Shown here one piece after another: positions 1 through 8,201 of a stretch of 64,000 bases of DNA (within the stretch, counting starts at the first letter, position 1; every line of letters starts with the position of its first letter). Made by a program: the position numbers and the translations under genes. The notes beneath the pieces were generated by a model. That model was given only the letters and a program-made list of their open reading frames with translations, made no database searches and was not told where the DNA came from. Source of the DNA: Pseudomonadota bacterium (GTDB lineage: Bacteria > Pseudomonadota > Alphaproteobacteria > Azospirillales > Azospirillaceae); contig JAFAFA010000138.1 of assembly GCA_023423695.1 (NCBI GenBank), positions 30,410-94,409 of the forward strand, in the 5' to 3' direction.

Positions 1-548
1 TCAAGCATGGGAATGCTGTCTTGCGGTTGGAACGTATATAGCACAGAGCGTCCCGGCACGAACCCCGCGACAGGCACCGTCCCCCCATTCGGGATTGCGC
101 GGTTGCGCGGCCGAACCTAGGCCGAAGGGCGGGCGTTCAGGACATAGGACTCCGACTATCGGGTGGGTAAGCAATCTTCGCGGGGCCTATGCCGACCAGT
201 ATTGAAGTCACCCCCTATTGCAACCGAGAAAGCCGCCCAAGTCAGAGACCGGTGGTTAACGATTTCCCCTTTTCTGTCACAGGCCGTTATTCGACCACAC
301 CATCAAAGTTCGAATTATGTCCGCATCTTGTCTTATGCGGTCTTACGGCATATGCCCATTGCTCGACGCGAAATTTACCTAAGCGAAATTTTGCGACGCG
401 CAAATCGGGGGTATCTATGGATCACAACGAGGCACCCCACACCCTGAGGGGGGAGCGGGCCGGACGCGGGAGCGGGCGGTCGGGGATGCCCCGGAAGCGC
501 CATTCGGCGCAACTTTGATCGGAACGGAACAAAAGGCGGGCTGAGACC
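1..548. other. Gene-free leader region upstream of the first response regulator
   Basis: I see no convincing gene here; the short open frames lack ribosome binding sites and coding-like codon use. The stretch from about 290 to 420 is AT-richer than the genes around it and probably carries the promoter of the downstream regulator. It contains a direct repeat GCGAAATTT at 368-376 and 383-391, 15 bases apart, which could be a protein binding site. This is inference from composition only. Confidence 0.5.
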
Positions 549-1229
549 ATGGATGCCATCAACGTTTTCCTCATCGATGCCAACAAGCTTTTCCGTGAAG
601 GCATGAAGCGCCTATTCGAGGGCACGTCCTTCAACGTCGTCGGCGAGGCCGGCAGCCTGCGCGAGGGCCTGACGGCGCTCGGCACCGGCACCACCCCCGA
701 CCTGATCCTGATCGATCTGCCGAGCGGTGCCGACGAGGAAGTCGAGGCGATGCGCACGCTGCGCGAAGGCCACCCGTCGATCCGGATCGTCATTCTGACC
801 AACGACCTGGAAACCCGCCGCCTGTCGGCCGCGCTGGGCGCCGGCGCCGGTGGCTACCTGCTGAAGGACATCGCCTGCGAGGCGCTGATGCAGTCGCTGA
901 AGCTGGTGATGATGGGCGAGAAGGTGTTCCCGACCCATCTGGCCGAGTTGCTGGTCAACGGCCGCACCGAGGACATGGGCGCCGAGCTGCCGACCCGCCG
1001 CAAGGGCCTGTCGCAGCGCGAGGTGCAGATCCTGCGCTGCCTGCTGAACGGCAACAGCAACAAGATGATCGCCAACCACCTGAACATCACCGAAGCCACC
1101 GTGAAGGTTCACCTGAAGAGCCTGCTGCGCAAGATCAACGCGTCCAACCGCACCCAGGCCGCCATCTGGGCGCTGAACAACGGCATCGGCGACCAGGCTG
1201 CCGAGACCGGCGTCGCCGCCACCGTCTGA
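549..1229 (+). CDS. LuxR/NarL-type response regulator with altered acidic pocket
   Basis: This 226-residue orphan response regulator has an N-terminal receiver domain (about 4-125) and a C-terminal LuxR-type helix-turn-helix (about 154-208, SQREVQILRCLLNG then ATVKVHLKSLLRKI). It is expected to bind promoter DNA in the cytoplasm. Asp56 in LILIDL is the phosphoacceptor position, and the switch Thr84 and Lys106 are present. The acidic pair that normally holds magnesium is reduced: the usual DD is Asp10-Ala11 (LIDAN). Phosphorylation may therefore be weak or unnecessary. No histidine kinase lies nearby. Azospirillum FlcA belongs to this broad family, but I cannot assign identity. A weak AAGGCGGG lies upstream of the start. 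A second regulator of the same build follows on the same strand. Confidence 0.93.
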   Translation: MDAINVFLIDANKLFREGMKRLFEGTSFNVVGEAGSLREGLTALGTGTTPDLILIDLPSGADEEVEAMRTLREGHPSIRIVILTNDLETRRLSAALGAGAGGYLLKDIACEALMQSLKLVMMGEKVFPTHLAELLVNGRTEDMGAELPTRRKGLSQREVQILRCLLNGNSNKMIANHLNITEATVKVHLKSLLRKINASNRTQAAIWALNNGIGDQAAETGVAATV

Positions 1230-1526
1230 CCGCCGCCATCCGATCTCCTCACAGTCCAGCGTTTCGCAAGGTTTCGCCCGCTATCCGCTCCGGCTGCCCG
1301 CCCCTTCCATCCGGGGCCGGCGGTCGGCGGAGCGGCGCGGTGCCGTTTTCCGATTCCATGCCGCATCGGACGCCTCGGGGTCGGACGCGAAAGGCACGGG
1401 CATAGAGGAAGCGGTCTAAGACCAAAAGCGAACTACAGCGTCATAATGACCGTGCTTATGTGAACGTCCGGGCCGATGACGCCATTCCGGTGTTCCATCG
1501 CCGCAACCTTCCTGGAAATGCCCGCG

Positions 1527-2198
1527 ATGAACGTGCTGATCGCCGACGATCACCTGTTGTTCCGAGACGGTCTGCGCCGCCTGCTGGCGCAATTCGATGC
1601 CGACATGACGTTTTTCGAGGCCAGCACCTATGACGAGGTGCGGGCGCTCTGCGATGGGACGAGACCCTTCGACCTGATCCTGCTCGATCTCGGAATGCCG
1701 GGCTGGACCGGCTTCTCTGCACTGGGCGACATCCATGTCAACCTGCCCAAGGCCCTGCTGGTGGTGGTGTCGGGATCGGAGAAGCGTTCCGACCTCCTGG
1801 CCGCGCTGGAGAACGGTGCGGCCGGCTACATCCCGAAATCCTCCAGCGCCAAGGTGCTGCTCGGTGCGCTGCAGCTGGTGCTTGCCGGCGGCATCTATCT
1901 TCCCGAACAGGCGATCCGCGGCGGCGACCGCGTCGATCAGATGCAGGGCGGCTATGGCGGCGGCGCTGCGGGCGACCAGATGGACGACTCCGCGGCACTG
2001 GGCAACGGCAACGGCGACCAGCTGACGCCGCGCCAGCGTGATGTTCTGGCCCGTCTGCGCGACGGCAAGTCCAACAAGCAGATCGCCCACGAGTTGGGGC
2101 TGACGGAGGGCACGGTGAAGGTCCATGTCACCGCCATCCTGCGGCATCTGGGCGTGCGCAACCGAACCCAGGCCGCGCTGACGGCGCAGAGCCTGTGA
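1527..2198 (+). CDS. LuxR/NarL-type response regulator
   Basis: This 223-residue two-domain regulator has a receiver opening with MNVLIADDHLLF. The acidic pair is intact, Asp54 (LILLDLGMPG) is the phosphoacceptor and Lys104 completes the site. A Gly-rich linker (about 128-155) leads to a LuxR-type HTH beginning LTPRQRDVL and containing TEGTVKVHVTAILRHL. I chose the ATG at 1527 because the receiver fold begins there and GGAA lies 9 bases upstream; ATGs at 1476 and 1518 are in frame. It presumably answers a sensor kinase encoded elsewhere, since none is present here. It resembles the preceding gene but has a canonical active site, so the two are unlikely to be regulated in the same way. Confidence 0.93.
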   Translation: MNVLIADDHLLFRDGLRRLLAQFDADMTFFEASTYDEVRALCDGTRPFDLILLDLGMPGWTGFSALGDIHVNLPKALLVVVSGSEKRSDLLAALENGAAGYIPKSSSAKVLLGALQLVLAGGIYLPEQAIRGGDRVDQMQGGYGGGAAGDQMDDSAALGNGNGDQLTPRQRDVLARLRDGKSNKQIAHELGLTEGTVKVHVTAILRHLGVRNRTQAALTAQSL

Positions 2199-2252
2199 GC
2201 CGTCAGGCGACACTCTCCCCACGATAAATCTCTCGAATCGAAAGAACTCTAT

Positions 2253-2278
2253 GTCATTCCCGCCTTCGCGGGAATGAC
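2253..2278. repeat. REP-like palindrome between convergent genes
   Basis: An 11-base perfect inverted repeat (GTCATTCCCGC and its complement) encloses a CTTC loop. It sits 55 bases after the response regulator stop and 44 bases before the end of the opposing hydrolase gene. This word is a common dispersed extragenic palindrome in proteobacteria. It may stop transcription from either side, but there is no U-tract. Confidence 0.75.
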
Positions 2279-2321
2279 GGCCGAGAGGCGTGCATCACGC
2301 AGGTCGTGGCGCAAGCGGCCT

Positions 2322-3113
2322 CTACCGCTGCGCCCGCTCCACCGCGGAGACCAGGGCCAGCAAAGCGCCGCGCAGTTCGGCGGCATGGGTGCGCGGGCGG
2401 ATGGCGGCGGCATCGGGCACCGCGACGACGGTCAGCGTCCGGCAGCCGGTCAGCCGGCATTCCAGCCGGGCGAACAACTCCGCCGGTTCGCTTCCCTGCA
2501 TCAGGGTCACCGGCACCCGAACCGCCGGCAATTCCGCCTCCAATTCGCCGAGGCGGTCGGACAGGTCCAGGGGCCGCGGCCGGCCGAAACAGGCGGACAG
2601 GGCGTTCCAGCGCCGCCGCAGCGGCGAATCGGCCCCGACATCGTCGACGATCATCACGCCGCCGACCTGATCCGGATAATCCAGCGCCGCCACGATGGCG
2701 AGCGGCGCGGTCACCGCGCTCGCCACCAGCACCGGCCGCCGCCCGCCCCGCTCGACCAGCATCGACGATAGCCGCGCCGCGGCGGAGGCGGGCAAGGTCA
2801 GCCATTCCTGGCCCGACGGGACATGGTCGAGCAGGCGCCACCAGGCACCCTTGCCGGGATGGAGAAAGATCACCCGCCTGCCCAACGGATCGCCCGCCCG
2901 GTCTGCCGTGCGGTCGCCGGCCGTGCCAACACCGATGCCGGCATCCATCCGGTCCGACGCCGTGCCGTTCACCGCGAAGCGGACGGACTCTGCCCGTCCG
3001 GTGCGGACGGTGGAGGGCTGGGTGTGAAAGAACACGTTCGGGTTCCCCGGTGCTGGCATTCCGCGATGGGACGTTCCCACCGCCGAAGCCAACCCTAACG
3101 AAGCCGAACGCAA
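2322..3113 (-). CDS. Alpha/beta hydrolase-like protein, probably degenerate
   Basis: This 263-residue protein has the general order of an alpha/beta hydrolase: a HPG segment after a first strand (RRVIFLHPG), a central helix-strand unit (ALDYPDQVGGVMIVDDVG) and a late VPVTLMQGS strand. The nucleophile elbow Gly-X-Ser-X-Gly is not evident; the matching place reads VASAVTAPLA. The catalytic triad therefore looks incomplete, and the protein may be non-enzymatic or a diverged family member. The first 70 or so residues look non-conserved, so the true start may lie further in. It converges on the response regulator gene. The assignment is by fold pattern only. Confidence 0.6.
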   Translation of the reverse strand: MRSASLGLASAVGTSHRGMPAPGNPNVFFHTQPSTVRTGRAESVRFAVNGTASDRMDAGIGVGTAGDRTADRAGDPLGRRVIFLHPGKGAWWRLLDHVPSGQEWLTLPASAAARLSSMLVERGGRRPVLVASAVTAPLAIVAALDYPDQVGGVMIVDDVGADSPLRRRWNALSACFGRPRPLDLSDRLGELEAELPAVRVPVTLMQGSEPAELFARLECRLTGCRTLTVVAVPDAAAIRPRTHAAELRGALLALVSAVERAQR

Positions 3114-3267
3114 GTCGTCCCGTACGATAAATCGGGCAAAACCCTTAATGCGGCCCGGAAAGCCGCCTTGCCCGCAAAAGGTTTCAGCCGCCGCCGAAAC
3201 GGCTTAAAAGCAAACCAAATTCCATTACTTGCCGGTGCTGTTCTCGGCCGGTGCAGTCGACGGCTGC

Positions 3268-3816
3268 TCAATGCAGCGTCACCTCGATCTCCTCGCCATC
3301 CGGCGCCACCGCCATCGGGCGGCGCAGCTCGCCCGCCAGGCTCCGCCATTCCGGCGCCCCACCCAGCTGTTGCAGCAACTGCGCGGTGAAGGCGAAGACG
3401 GCATGCTCCAGCGGCCCGTTGTCCTCGGCGTGGGCGTTGACGGTCAGGCAGGACTCGGCCGCGCTCTCGAAGATGGCGGCGGCGGCGCTGGTGCCGGGCC
3501 CGGGATCGGGCAGCGGGATGGCCTTCGGCTTTTCCCCGCTGACGCGCAGGCGCGACAGGTTGTCGGCCAGCAGGCGGGTGCGGATGGCGTTGTCGACCGC
3601 AGCGGCCATGGTGTACCCGGCCTCTTCCTCGACGGTGGCGCGCAGGACGCGCAGGCCGGCGATCAGCCCGCGGACGACGTCGCCGCCGCTGCCGCGCTTG
3701 GTTGCCGCCGCGACGGCGGTGCCGAGGATGGCGGCGACCACCGGCGACAGCGATTCGCCCTCGCGCGGCACGTTCGGCGCATCGGCGCCGGCGTCGGTGT
3801 TCAAAGCCTCGTTCAT
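3268..3816 (-). CDS. Hypothetical protein, mostly helical
   Basis: I do not recognise this 182-residue protein. It has no signal peptide, membrane segment or metal motif. The middle is Ala-rich and helical (VVAAILGTAVAAATKRG, AAAVDNAIRTRLLADNLSRL), followed by a Pro-rich linker (IPLPDPGPG) and a more ordered C-terminal half. Codon use matches the neighbouring genes, which supports it being real. It runs in the same direction as the upstream hydrolase-like gene, with about 150 bases between its stop and that gene's start, and they may share a transcript. Confidence 0.65.
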   Translation of the reverse strand: MNEALNTDAGADAPNVPREGESLSPVVAAILGTAVAAATKRGSGGDVVRGLIAGLRVLRATVEEEAGYTMAAAVDNAIRTRLLADNLSRLRVSGEKPKAIPLPDPGPGTSAAAAIFESAAESCLTVNAHAEDNGPLEHAVFAFTAQLLQQLGGAPEWRSLAGELRRPMAVAPDGEEIEVTLH

Positions 3817-4086
3817 GCGGCCTCCGATCCGTATGGTCCGGAAACGGGCGGCCCGCCGGCGGTGCTGTCGGCGGTGGACCCGTCCGGACGCGTCGTCATG
3901 ATGCCTCTACCGGATCTGTGGACCCTGCGGATCCGGTTCAAGGCATGGATTGCGTGAACCTCCCCCTCTTTCGCGCCGCCGGACGGGGTGCCCCATCGTT
4001 GCGGCTGGTCCTGCAATCGAAAGCCGCCCCTCTGGTCCACGGCCGGGACCGTCCCCACATCTGCGGCGAAAGGGAGGGTTCTTGTC

Positions 4087-4524
4087 ATGCCTCTGCTCAG
4101 TCTTCTCCTCAATGCGCTGTGGTTGATCACGGGCGGCATCTGGATGGCGCTCGGCTGGGTTCTGGCCGCGGTCCTGATGGCCCTGTCCATCATCGGCCTG
4201 CCCTGGGCCCGGTCCGCCCTGACCATCGCCCATTACACCTTGCTTCCCTTTGGACAAACCGCCGTACGCCGGGATGAGTTCCGCGGACGCGAAGACATGG
4301 GCACCGGCGCGCTGGGCTTCATCGGCAACGTGGTGTGGTTCGTGCTGGCCGGCTGGTGGCTGGCTGCCGGCCATCTGATTGCCGCGGTGGGGCTCGCCAT
4401 CACCATCATCGGCCTGCCCTTCGCCTGGGCGCATCTGAAGCTGGCCCTGCTGGCGCTCTGGCCGGTCGGGACCGAGATCGTGCCGGCCGACAACGCCGAC
4501 CGCCGCATGCCGGGCCGGATCTGA
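4087..4524 (+). CDS. YccF-domain inner membrane protein
   Basis: This 145-residue inner membrane protein has two copies of the YccF repeat: LLNALWLITGGIWMALGW...IIGLPWA and IGNVVWFVLAGWWLAAGH...IIGLPFAWAHLKLA. Each copy carries about two hydrophobic segments and ends in the family's IIGLPF-like turn. The molecular function of the family is not established. The ATG at 4087 was chosen because GGGAGG lies about 8 bases upstream; an in-frame extension to 3988 has a non-membrane, arginine-rich start. It is flanked by unrelated genes and looks monocistronic. Confidence 0.88.
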   Translation: MPLLSLLLNALWLITGGIWMALGWVLAAVLMALSIIGLPWARSALTIAHYTLLPFGQTAVRRDEFRGREDMGTGALGFIGNVVWFVLAGWWLAAGHLIAAVGLAITIIGLPFAWAHLKLALLALWPVGTEIVPADNADRRMPGRI

Positions 4525-4686
4525 CGCTTCGCCGGTTGATTGGGGGCGGCCGTCCTGGCGGCGGCAAAGTTACGCCCCCGTAACCGATGCTTAGGCCATT
4601 AACCGTTGCTAAAGGATATGCCCCCGAAACTGTCGGAATATGTCGGGGTGGTTTCAGGCTTCCGGAACGAGGGGACATCGCTCTTC

Positions 4687-5052
4687 ATGTCTTGGCTGTC
4701 GATCTTTTCCGGGGGCAACAAGGCGTCCGGCGACGCGAAACCCAGCGCCGGGCCGCAGAAGGAGCGTCCGTCCGCCCCGCCGACGATCGTCATCGACCAC
4801 CACGAGTATGTGCCGGAGGAATTCGTCCTCGGCTCCTTCCGCATCCGACCTTATGACGGCGACCTGATCGCCAAGCAGAAGTTCGATTTCCGCCTGCAGT
4901 TCGACCTTGGCGGCGATCCGGTGGACGTCTCCTGCATCGGCATGGTGGTGAAGCTGACGGAGGAGGCCGGTCTCGTTGCCCGCTTCCAGTCGCCCCAGCC
5001 CTTCTACGAACGGAAGCTGATCGAGTACATGAAGGCCCTGAAGGGCCTGTAA
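4687..5052 (+). CDS. PilZ-like domain protein
   Basis: This 121-residue cytoplasmic protein has a disordered Lys/Pro/Ser-rich N-terminus (10-35) and a compact beta-rich domain after it. DVSCIG (80-85) fits the PilZ motif [DN]-x-S-x-x-G and is followed by typical strands (MVVKLTEEAGLVARF). A preceding RxxxR motif, which clasps c-di-GMP, is not obvious, so ligand binding is uncertain. The ATG at 4687 is preferred because it has GAGGGGA upstream; an in-frame ATG at 4618 would add 23 residues. It lies 54 bases before mutL and may be co-transcribed with it, with no evident functional link. Confidence 0.65.
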   Translation: MSWLSIFSGGNKASGDAKPSAGPQKERPSAPPTIVIDHHEYVPEEFVLGSFRIRPYDGDLIAKQKFDFRLQFDLGGDPVDVSCIGMVVKLTEEAGLVARFQSPQPFYERKLIEYMKALKGL

Positions 5053-5106
5053 GCGCGCGAATATGCCCGAAGATGGTGGTGCCGCGCGCCGGCTGCCACT
5101 ATATCT

Positions 5107-7032
5107 ATGGGCATGCCGATCCGTCTGCTTCCCGAAACACTGGTCAACCGCATCGCCGCCGGCGAGGTGGTCGAACGTCCCGCCGCCGCCGTCAAGGAGC
5201 TGGTGGAGAACGCCATCGATGCCGGCGCCACCCGCATCGACGTGGTCGCGCGCGACGGCGGCAAGTCGCTGATCGCCGTCACCGACGACGGCTGCGGCAT
5301 GACCGCGGACGAACTGGCGCTGGCGGTCGAACGCCATGCCACCTCCAAGCTGCCGGGCGACGACCTGCTCGACATCCGCTCCCTCGGTTTCCGGGGGGAG
5401 GCGCTGCCGTCCATCGGCGCCGTCAGCTGCCTGACCATCACCAGCCGCGCCCGCGGCGCCGACAGCGCCTGGAGCCTGACCGTCGATGCCGGCGCCAAGG
5501 GGACGCCGCAGCCGGCGGCGCTGGCCCAGGGCACGCGGATCGAGGTGCGCGACCTGTTCGCCGCCGTCCCCGCCCGGCTGAAGTTCCTCAAGGCATCGCG
5601 CACCGAATACGACCACATCGCCGATTGCCTGGAACGGCTGGCGATGGCCCATCCCGGCGTCGCCTTCACGCTCAGCGACGGCGGGCGCGGCGGCCTGCGG
5701 CTGAGCGCGGCGCAGGGCGAGTTGCTGGACGCCCGGCTGATCCGGCTGGGCGCGCTGATGGGTCGCGATTTCCAGGAGAACGCCGTGCCGGTGACGGCGG
5801 CGCGCGAGGGCGTGACTCTGGCCGGCTGGATCGGCCTGCCGACCCTGCACCGCCCGACCGCCAAGCACCAGCACCTGTTCGTCAACGGCCGCCCGGTGCG
5901 CGACAAGCTGATGGTCGGCGCCGTGCGTGCCGCCTACGCCGATTTCCTGCCGCGTGACCGCCATCCGATGCTGGCGCTGTTCCTGGAGATCGACCCGCAG
6001 GAGGTCGACGTGAACGTCCACCCGGCCAAGGCCGAGGTGCGCTTCCGCGACCAGGGTCTGGTGCGCGGCCTGATCGTCGGATCGCTGAAGCACGCGCTGG
6101 CCGAGGCCGGCCACCGCGCCTCCACCACCGTCGGCCTCGCCACGCTGGGCGCCCTGCGGCCGGAGCCCTCTGCCGACGGACCTGCCGACAGCGGTTTCAC
6201 CCCATCTCCCCTCCCCTACGGCCGCTCCGGCGGCGGGTCGGGCGCGGGTTGGGGAGGTTCCTACACGCCGGCCGCGGTGCCGCGCGGTCTGGCGGAGCGC
6301 TCCGCCGCCTTCCAGGCGCCGACCCAGACCGGCCTGCCGCCGCTGCAGGGCCGTCTCAGCGGCTTCGGCAACGGCTTCGCCCCCTCGGCCCGCCCGCCGG
6401 AATACCGCGCGCCCGACCCTGCCGCCCACAAGCCGGAGCCGCCACTCGACAGCCACCCGCTGGGCGCGGCGCGGGCGCAGGTCCACACCACCTACATCGT
6501 GGCCCAGACCCGCGAGGGCATCGTCATCGTCGACCAGCACGCCGCACATGAACGGCTGGTTTACGAGCGGATGAAGTCCGCGCTGTTGGAGGGTGGCGTG
6601 AAGCGCCAGGCCCTGCTGATCCCCGAACTGATCGAGCTGGACGAGCCCTCCGCCAACCGCCTGCTGGCCCGCAGCGCCGAATTGGCTGAGCTTGGCTTGG
6701 TGATCGAGGGTTTCGGTCACGGCTGCGTCATGGTGCGCGAGGTCCCGGCCCTGCTCGGCCAGTCCGACGTGAAGAACCTGATCCGCGACCTCGCCGAGGA
6801 ACTGTCCGAACTGGGCGACGCCCTGTCGCTGAAGGAGCGGCTGGAGGAGGTCTGCGCGACGATGGCCTGCCACGGCAGCGTCCGCGCCGGCCGCACCCTG
6901 AGCGTCGACGAGATGAACGCTCTGCTGCGCCAGATGGAGGCGACGCCGCATAGCGGGCAGTGCAACCACGGCCGGCCGACCTATGTGGAACTGAAGCTGG
7001 CGGATATCGAGAGGCTGTTCGGGCGGAGGTAG
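5107..7032 (+). CDS. mutL: DNA mismatch repair endonuclease MutL
   Basis: MutL links mismatch recognition by MutS to strand incision. The 641-residue protein has an N-terminal GHKL ATPase (ELVENAIDAG near 31-40, DDGCGM, TSKL and LGFRGEAL) and an S5-like domain. A long Pro/Gly/Ser linker spans about 345-450, then the C-terminal dimerisation domain follows. The endonuclease motif DQHA-x2-E-x4-E starts at Asp476 (DQHAAHERLVYE), and a zinc-site C-N-H-G-R-P lies near the end. It is therefore the incising type of MutL used where MutH is lacking, not the E. coli type. Alternative starts at 5107 and 5113 differ by two residues. Confidence 0.98.
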   Translation: MGMPIRLLPETLVNRIAAGEVVERPAAAVKELVENAIDAGATRIDVVARDGGKSLIAVTDDGCGMTADELALAVERHATSKLPGDDLLDIRSLGFRGEALPSIGAVSCLTITSRARGADSAWSLTVDAGAKGTPQPAALAQGTRIEVRDLFAAVPARLKFLKASRTEYDHIADCLERLAMAHPGVAFTLSDGGRGGLRLSAAQGELLDARLIRLGALMGRDFQENAVPVTAAREGVTLAGWIGLPTLHRPTAKHQHLFVNGRPVRDKLMVGAVRAAYADFLPRDRHPMLALFLEIDPQEVDVNVHPAKAEVRFRDQGLVRGLIVGSLKHALAEAGHRASTTVGLATLGALRPEPSADGPADSGFTPSPLPYGRSGGGSGAGWGGSYTPAAVPRGLAERSAAFQAPTQTGLPPLQGRLSGFGNGFAPSARPPEYRAPDPAAHKPEPPLDSHPLGAARAQVHTTYIVAQTREGIVIVDQHAAHERLVYERMKSALLEGGVKRQALLIPELIELDEPSANRLLARSAELAELGLVIEGFGHGCVMVREVPALLGQSDVKNLIRDLAEELSELGDALSLKERLEEVCATMACHGSVRAGRTLSVDEMNALLRQMEATPHSGQCNHGRPTYVELKLADIERLFGRR

Positions 7033-7054
7033 ACCGGCAGTTCCGCTGCCGGTC
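7032..7054. terminator. Hairpin after mutL, possible bidirectional terminator
   Basis: A 9-bp perfect stem (GACCGGCAG with CTGCCGGTC) and a 5-base loop begin at the last base of the mutL stop codon. It lies between convergent genes. No T-run follows, so termination efficiency is uncertain. Confidence 0.5.
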
Positions 7055-7067
7055 CTGGCTGCCGGGA

Positions 7068-7307
7068 CTAGCCCTTCAGGATCACCGCGATCATGATGGC
7101 GGCAAAGCTGATGATAGCGACCGAGCCGACGATGATGCTAGCCAGCATCTGCGCCGAGATGTAGGAACCGGCGACAGTCCCGGCGACCCGCGCCATCCCC
7201 TCGCGGCCACCCCGCGGCATGTTCGCCCCAGGGTGACCGCAGGATGGGCAGGACAGAGCTTCGATGGAGATCTTGTGGCCGCAAGCGGCGCAGGGAATCA
7301 GAGCCAT
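7068..7307 (-). CDS. Small zinc-ribbon membrane protein
   Basis: This 79-residue protein starts with a zinc ribbon (CAACGHKISIEALSCPSCGHPG, a CxxC pair repeated) followed by a single C-terminal membrane segment (IIVGSVAIISFAAIMIAVIL). Small ribbon-plus-helix proteins are common in bacteria, and their role is unknown. I take the ATG at 7307 because the ribbon begins directly after it. An upstream ATG at 7388 would add a 27-residue stretch encoded by a 15-base tandem repeat. It converges on mutL. Confidence 0.7.
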   Translation of the reverse strand: MALIPCAACGHKISIEALSCPSCGHPGANMPRGGREGMARVAGTVAGSYISAQMLASIIVGSVAIISFAAIMIAVILKG

Positions 7308-7317
7308 TCCGTTCCTT

Positions 7318-7362
7318 CCAATATCTTGAAGGCCAATATCTTGCAGGCCAATGTCTTGCCGG
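7318..7362. repeat. Three tandem 15-bp units upstream of the zinc-ribbon gene
   Basis: Three 15-base copies (7318-7332, 7333-7347, 7348-7362) read CCAATATCTTGAAGG with one to three changes each. They lie just upstream of the preferred start of the zinc-ribbon gene, in its leader or in an N-terminal extension encoding repeated QDIGL. Such repeats can vary in number. Confidence 0.85.
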
Positions 7363-7457
7363 GCTGTATTTGCCCTTGCCGATGACATGGGAGAGGGAAC
7401 AGATGATTGCAGCCCCCTGCTTGGAACAACCTACCGGAGAGATACCCCGGTCGGCCC

Positions 7458-8069
7458 TCAGTACCCCACCGTGAACCGCATACGCTCGTGCTTCGGCGTC
7501 TCGATCTCGTCGGCCAGCGCCACGGCAAAATCCTCGTAGGAAATCCAGCTGCGGCCGGTCGCATCGGACAGCAGCGCGTCGTCGCCCAACCGGAACCTGC
7601 CCGTCCGCTCGCCAAGAACGAAGTCGGCCGACGGCGACAGGAAGGTCCAGTTCAGGTCGGGCTCAGCCTTCAGGCGGTCGAGGAACTCGGCGCCCTTGGT
7701 GGCCTCGGCGCGGTAGGCCTCGGGGAATTCCGGCAGGTCGAGAACGCGCACGCCCGGCGCGACCTCCAGGCTGCCGGCGCCGCCGACCACCAGATAGCGC
7801 GGCACGCCCGACCGCTTCACCGCACCGATCAGGCTGTCGGCATCCCCCATCAGGAACATCACGGCGCTGACCACCGCGTCATGGCCGGCCAGCAGCGGGG
7901 CCAGGGACTCGGCGTCGTTGGCGTCGCCGGCCTTCACGGTCAGGCCGGGGGCGGCGGCGACCTTGGCGGGATCGCGGACAATGGCAGTGACACTGTGGCC
8001 GCGGCGGAGCAGTTCGGCCTGGATGCGGCTACCGGCGCGGCCGGCGGCACCGATGATGGCGACGTTCAT
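7458..8069 (-). CDS. NAD(P)-binding oxidoreductase (atypical SDR)
   Basis: This 203-residue protein begins with a Rossmann fold (MNVAIIGAAGRAGSRI, a GxxGxxG-type dinucleotide site), continues with AGDANDAESLAPLLAGHDAVVSAV and ends with a family-typical ISYEDFAVALADEIE segment. It matches NAD(P)H-binding proteins of the atypical SDR class (NmrA/YwnB-like). The substrate is unknown. The start at 8069 has GAGAGGA upstream; a longer frame to 8141 lacks one. It is divergent from an HxlR regulator 132 bases away, the usual arrangement for a redox-stress oxidoreductase controlled by that regulator. Confidence 0.88.
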   Translation of the reverse strand: MNVAIIGAAGRAGSRIQAELLRRGHSVTAIVRDPAKVAAAPGLTVKAGDANDAESLAPLLAGHDAVVSAVMFLMGDADSLIGAVKRSGVPRYLVVGGAGSLEVAPGVRVLDLPEFPEAYRAEATKGAEFLDRLKAEPDLNWTFLSPSADFVLGERTGRFRLGDDALLSDATGRSWISYEDFAVALADEIETPKHERMRFTVGY

Positions 8070-8098
8070 GGCGGGTGTCCTCTCACTAGGTTTCCAAT

Positions 8099-8171
8099 GG
8101 TGACTTGATGCCTCTTTGGAAATCTGGTGTAAAGAAGGCACCTTTTCGTTACATGGTCACTTGCGCGTAAC
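8099..8171. promoter_or_regulatory. Candidate operator region between oxidoreductase and HxlR regulator
   Basis: The divergent intergenic region holds two near-identical 9-mers, GGTGACTTG (8099-8107) and GGTCACTTG (8155-8163). It also holds an inverted pair GTTAC (8148-8152) and GTAAC (8167-8171) around the second copy. These are plausible binding sites for the adjacent HxlR protein. The role is inferred from position and symmetry. Confidence 0.45.
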
Positions 8172-8201
8172 CGCGGGCGGCCTTCTGTCGGGGGATGTCA
8201 C

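Noticed and set aside
163..518. Two short plus-strand frames in the first 550 bases
   Set aside because: They overlap each other in different frames, lack ribosome binding sites and have no recognisable family; composition is promoter-like.
4654..6969. A 771-codon open frame on the minus strand opposite mutL and the PilZ-like gene
   Set aside because: It is the antisense shadow of strongly conserved plus-strand genes, is rich in His/Gln/Arg runs typical of shadow frames in GC-rich DNA, and has no motif.
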